NCBI GenBank assembly: GCA_014695295.1
Contig: JACJNY010000070.1
Coordinates: forward strand, 186,001 to 250,000
Source of the DNA: Microcoleus sp. FACHB-61
Lineage (GTDB): Bacteria; Cyanobacteriota; Cyanobacteriia; Cyanobacteriales; Microcoleaceae
Reading direction: 5' to 3'
Length of the DNA stretch: 64,000 bases
Both the position numbers and the translations under genes were made by a program. This document shows positions 60,853 through 64,000 of the stretch, one piece after another. The notes under the pieces are model-generated. The model searched no databases and was not told the origin of the DNA. It saw nothing but the letters and a program-made list of their open reading frames with translations. The stretch's first letter is position 1. The number at the start of each line of letters is the position of its first letter.

Positions 60853-62091
60853 TTAATGACTGTGCCCGTGCCCGCCATGAGAATGTCCGTGATCACCATG
60901 AGAATGCCCACCGTGAGAATGTCCACCGTGATTGTGTCCGTGATCGCCATGAGAATGCCCGTGTTCCCCGTGAGAATGGCTGTGCTCGCGCTGCGCCGCA
61001 GCCAAACTCGGATTAACAGCAACCGCAGTCTCACTCAACAACGCTTCAATCTGCGGATTTGCCCACTCAGCCGCCATTTTCAGAAACTCTGGATGGTCGT
61101 TAACGCAAGGCAATTTGCGGTAAGTAACTCCTTGACGCTGTTTCTGCAAAGACTCAATAATGTGGTCTACATCTAACAAAGTTTCGTGATTTTCTGTCGC
61201 AAATCCGATCGGCATAAAGACGATCGCAGTTGCACCCAGATCGATCAAATTCTTCGCAGCTAACGTTGCATCCGGCTGCGTCCATTCAATCAGCGGTGTG
61301 TCGTGGTTCAGCCAACCCACCGAAATCAAAGGATAGCGATACATCAAACGTTCCCGCACGCGATCGTACAAAGCTTGACTTTCCACAATTCCCGAAGTAA
61401 AGCCCTTCGCCTTGTGCGGACAACCGTGATTCATCAGCACAATCCCAATCTGAGAAGGCAAATGCGCTACAGCTAAATCGTTCTTAATTTCTTCTTCAAC
61501 CAAATCCGCCATTAGCTGGATGTAAGCAGGTTCATCGTAAAAAGAAGGAATGTAGCGCTGTCCTTTTACCCAATGTTCCTTACCATCAAAGGTTTGTGCT
61601 AAAGCTTTATTCACCTGTTCGACTGCAATGCCGCTGGTGAAAACAGAATCAACTACCAACAGCGGATAAATCAGAATTTTGTCAAATCCTTCTGCTTGAA
61701 TTTGAGGGATTACTTGTTCCGGCAAAAACGGCGCGCAAAAGTTAAAAGCTTTGAAAACTTTTACCCGATCGCCCCATTTCTCCTGTAAATTCTTTTCAAT
61801 CCCAGCGCGCTGCTGTTCAAAAATTGCATTGTGCGGCGAAACGAATTGACCGTGTTGGTGACTCCACTCGTGCAAGTCAAAGATTGCTAAAATCTTCGCC
61901 AGCGGCGGATAAATCCAAAGCGGTACTGGCGCAAACTTTGCCGTAAGCAAATTTAAAGCTTGTTCGTTGTAGTTGGCAAAATCGTCGTAGCTTTCGACTT
62001 CGCCATAACCCATCAGTAAGACAGCAACCCGATCATTACTTGCGGGTGCTGCAGATGTTTTAGACTCGATTTTTTCTGGAGAAGCAACCAC
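60853..62091 (-). CDS. Ferrochelatase-like protein with histidine-rich tail
   Basis: A 412-residue protein. The core (~20-365) looks like a class II chelatase fold: VAVLLMGYGEVESYDDFANY, LWIYPPLAKILAIFDLHEWS, FKAFNFCAPFLPEQVIPQIQ, LIYPLLVVDSVFTSGIAVEQ, IGIVLMNHGCPHKAKGF and IVFMPIGFATENHETLLDVD. It differs clearly from the usual HemH start. The last ~45 residues are HSHG-type repeats (EHGHSHGDHGHNHGGHSHGG), a strong metal-binding sequence like those of nickel or cobalt storage tails. It is often annotated as ferrochelatase in cyanobacteria. Another tetrapyrrole chelatase or metal-buffering role is possible, and the inserted metal cannot be told. Confidence 0.75.
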   Translation of the reverse strand: MVASPEKIESKTSAAPASNDRVAVLLMGYGEVESYDDFANYNEQALNLLTAKFAPVPLWIYPPLAKILAIFDLHEWSHQHGQFVSPHNAIFEQQRAGIEKNLQEKWGDRVKVFKAFNFCAPFLPEQVIPQIQAEGFDKILIYPLLVVDSVFTSGIAVEQVNKALAQTFDGKEHWVKGQRYIPSFYDEPAYIQLMADLVEEEIKNDLAVAHLPSQIGIVLMNHGCPHKAKGFTSGIVESQALYDRVRERLMYRYPLISVGWLNHDTPLIEWTQPDATLAAKNLIDLGATAIVFMPIGFATENHETLLDVDHIIESLQKQRQGVTYRKLPCVNDHPEFLKMAAEWANPQIEALLSETAVAVNPSLAAAQREHSHSHGEHGHSHGDHGHNHGGHSHGGHSHGDHGHSHGGHGHSH

Positions 62092-62670
62092 TGTGTATTC
62101 CTCAATTTTATTTATTCTAAGAGATCCAAGCAGGATGAAGGGTGAATCTGAGATTTTTCATTGTTTGCGATCGCACGACTGACGTGCGCGGGGCTGATTC
62201 CCGGTTTCTGCGCCCATACTTCCCGGTCAAACCTCTTATTTATCCTAGAAACCGGATTGATGAGCATCAGTCCTAAGTCGGTTTTTTGACCCTGACCCGA
62301 AATTCGTATGGCAGCTAAGCTGGCAGGCCTCTAATTTTCACAATCCTGTTTCTTTAAGCTTTTGTGGGGTCAGCTTCGACGCCGCCGGAAAAGTTAAATC
62401 TAAATACAGAACAGCTTAAAACTAGAATCAGCCTTTGCTAAGCTTGACAGAGGATGGGGCCGGGGGGGATAAGTTTTATGTTTTCTTAAGACTCCCTCAC
62501 CTTGCCTCAGATTAAAGCTGTTTGGAGCGTTCCCAGCATTTAACTTGGGGGGATACTCTTCAAACTTGACTCTATTATAAGTTTAACACCCTATCCCCAG
62601 GGGTAGTATATGATATAGTAGGTATATGATAAAGTTATGTTGCGAACTATATTAACTTTCTTGACGAACT
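62092..62670. other. Upstream region of the last operon
   Basis: No gene in 579 bp. It holds weak members of the CCGGTTTCT family (about 62198 and 62248). Just before the ATG at 62671, imperfect direct repeats occur (TGCGAACT/TGACGAACT; GTATATGATA twice). These could be promoter or regulator sites, but I cannot assign them. Confidence 0.5.
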
Positions 62671-63252
62671 ATGAGACTGGTAATTTGCCCCGGATTCCAC
62701 GAACCAAAGCTAACCGACTGTTTCCTGGCGGGACTTTCGGAGCTTTGGGGACTGGCAGCCGATCGCCAAAACCAGCAAATAGTCTATCCTGTCAAGATTT
62801 TTCCCGCTCATAAATATCCGCCTTTTTCTGCTATTGACATATTGCACTTTTTGTGCAGCGAAGACTTAGCAGGAGAAAGTCTAGTATTTGTCAGCTTTTC
62901 GGCAGGAGTAGCCGGGGCGATCGGGGCGGCTTGGATGTGGCAGCAACTCGGCGGCAAAGTCGGGGCTTTTTTTGCCTTAGACGGTTGGGGAGTACCTCTG
63001 GGGGGCAATTTTCCCATCCACCGAATCAGCCACGATCGCTTCACGCACAGGAGTTCGGCAATTCTCGGTGGCGGTGGAGAAAGCTTTTATGCAGATCCCG
63101 CGATCGAACATTTGGATTTATGGCGAGCTCCCCAAACGGCAAAAGGCTGGCACGTCAGCCAAACCGCCGGGATTGAGACTGTCGCACCCACAACCGCAGC
63201 AAAATTTTTAGTCCACCTATTGAAACAATACGGAGTCCAATCAGTTGTTTAA
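62671..63252 (+). CDS. Hydrolase-like cyanobacterial protein
   Basis: A 193-residue protein that starts MRLVICPGFHEPKLTDCFLA and has a nucleophile-elbow-like sequence, LVFVSFSAGVAGAIGAAWMW, typical of alpha/beta hydrolase folds (G/A-x-S-x-G becomes F-S-A-G). A possible late His lies in AKGWHVSQTAG, after ILGGGGESFYADPAIEHLDL. The usual catalytic acid is not certain. I recall similar proteins only in cyanobacteria. The stop overlaps the start of the DUF3120 gene by 8 bp, so the two are translationally coupled. No enzymatic activity is claimed. Confidence 0.7.
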   Translation: MRLVICPGFHEPKLTDCFLAGLSELWGLAADRQNQQIVYPVKIFPAHKYPPFSAIDILHFLCSEDLAGESLVFVSFSAGVAGAIGAAWMWQQLGGKVGAFFALDGWGVPLGGNFPIHRISHDRFTHRSSAILGGGGESFYADPAIEHLDLWRAPQTAKGWHVSQTAGIETVAPTTAAKFLVHLLKQYGVQSVV

Positions 63253-63970
63253 TCTTAATTTAGTATCCTCTGCGATCGCACCTATTGCCACCATCGCCCG
63301 CCTCGACAATTCTGTCACTTCAGCCACAACAAACAGCATCAAACCGTGGTTAATATTTAGCGCCTCAGCATTTTTAGTCTCAATTCCCGTCTTCGTGCAG
63401 GCACCGTTAGTGCGTTTATATCCAACCATCAGTTTGCTATCAACTATCCCCTGGTTCGTTCTGAGTTTAATTCTAATTTTCCGCCCCAAAACCCAACTTT
63501 GGGGAGATTTATTATTAGGATTTGCCGGATGTTGGCTGGCAGGTTCTATCTATTGGGGCTGGTTTAGATGGGAACCAATTTTACATCTACCTATAGAATC
63601 AATTGGCTTACCTTTTGCTATTTGGTGCTTGGGCAAATCTTGGGGAAAAGTTGGCGGCTATTTTTACTTGGGTTCGCTATTTGGCACTGCCATTACCGAT
63701 TTATATTTTTACTTAACAGGCTTGATGCCCTACTGGCGGCAAGTGATGCACGCGGAACCGGAATTAGCAATGCCGATTTTTCAAAGTGCGATCGGTCAAA
63801 TCGAAACTCCTTGGGGCATAGGCTGTGCTTTAGTTTTAATCGCTGTGTTGCTAACCGTCGGTTTGCTGAGTTTGCGCGATCGAGAACTGCACTGGCGCGC
63901 TTTCAGCGGAGCTGTGTTAAGCACGCTTTTGGTAGACGGTTTATTTTGGCTGGCTGCTTCTGCGGCTTAA
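63245..63970 (+). CDS. DUF3120 membrane protein
   Basis: A 241-residue cyanobacterial membrane protein with about six or seven helices, including KPWLIFSASAFLVSIPVFVQ, LSTIPWFVLSLILIF, LLLGFAGCWLAGSIYWGWFR, GGYFYLGSLFGTAITDLYFY, GIGCALVLIAVLLTVGLLSL and the last near VLSTLLVDGLFWLAASAA. The motif APLVRLYP and the polar loop MPYWRQVMHAEPELAMPIF match DUF3120. The start is TTG at 63245, overlapping the previous gene by 8 bp; no ATG is available near the family N-terminus. Function is unknown. Confidence 0.88.
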   Translation: MFNLNLVSSAIAPIATIARLDNSVTSATTNSIKPWLIFSASAFLVSIPVFVQAPLVRLYPTISLLSTIPWFVLSLILIFRPKTQLWGDLLLGFAGCWLAGSIYWGWFRWEPILHLPIESIGLPFAIWCLGKSWGKVGGYFYLGSLFGTAITDLYFYLTGLMPYWRQVMHAEPELAMPIFQSAIGQIETPWGIGCALVLIAVLLTVGLLSLRDRELHWRAFSGAVLSTLLVDGLFWLAASAA

Positions 63971-64000
63971 GATTTATCATTGGTTCCTATGTTGGTAATT

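Overview
The window is chromosomal DNA of a filamentous, non-heterocystous-looking cyanobacterium, probably of the Microcoleus/Oscillatoria type. The evidence is internal: dense GCGATCGC (HIP1) sites; cyanobacterial signature genes (Rubisco activase with a small-subunit-like tail, an NblR-type regulator, a glutamyl-tRNA synthetase carrying a CAAD membrane domain, cyanoexosortase B and its partner, DUF3120, DUF2949 and DUF5340-like proteins); and many dispersed intergenic repeats (AGAAACCCGGTTTCT palindromes, heptanucleotide TTTTAGA tracts, GC-rich hairpins) typical of large filamentous cyanobacterial genomes. The genus is an inference.

Layout. 1-7 kb: envelope and housekeeping genes (DUF202 fragment, LCP protein, rpe, thioredoxin-fold lipoprotein), then a reverse-strand run of small stress-type proteins including CsbD. 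8-14 kb: a hybrid histidine kinase with a UrtA/AmiC-like ligand domain, a protein made of NRPI repeats, and uvrB. 14-17 kb: a toxin-antitoxin pair, a palindromic 19-bp tandem array and a truncated DUF4926 gene. 17-26 kb: aldo/keto reductase, then a co-directional exopolysaccharide/exosortase block (DegT aminotransferase, cyanoexosortase B, its associated protein, SLBB export protein, Wzc-like protein). 26-32 kb: lpdA, a nucleotidyltransferase gene broken at a repeat, and a large NACHT-HEAT protein. 32-42 kb: trpC, an aminotransferase, nblR-like, rbsK, rca, argD. 42-47 kb: a TnpB element just upstream of a TPR-CHAT protein. 47-53 kb: gltX-CAAD, a DCC-family protein, then a decayed restriction-modification module and a pflA remnant beside tRNA-Asp. 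53-60 kb: phytase-esterase-like protein, TM0106-type nuclease, a cystine-lyase-like enzyme, and a cluster of toxin-antitoxin genes and fragments with two MITE-like elements. 60-64 kb: a secreted small protein, a chelatase with a histidine-rich tail, and a two-gene cyanobacterial unit ending in DUF3120.

Core metabolism genes (rpe, trpC, rca, argD, rbsK, lpdA, gltX) are scattered singly, as is usual in cyanobacteria. Accessory material concentrates at 14-17, 28-32, 42-47 and 51-60 kb, where repeats, toxin-antitoxin pieces, pseudogenes and defence-like proteins lie together. The strongest candidates for unusual biology are the amide-sensor-like kinase with no visible signal peptide, the 19-bp palindromic array, the TnpB-CHAT neighbourhood, the NACHT-HEAT gene with a phased 11-bp repeat at its promoter, the HNH nuclease left beside a broken methyltransferase, and a nuclease linker that shares an intergenic repeat.
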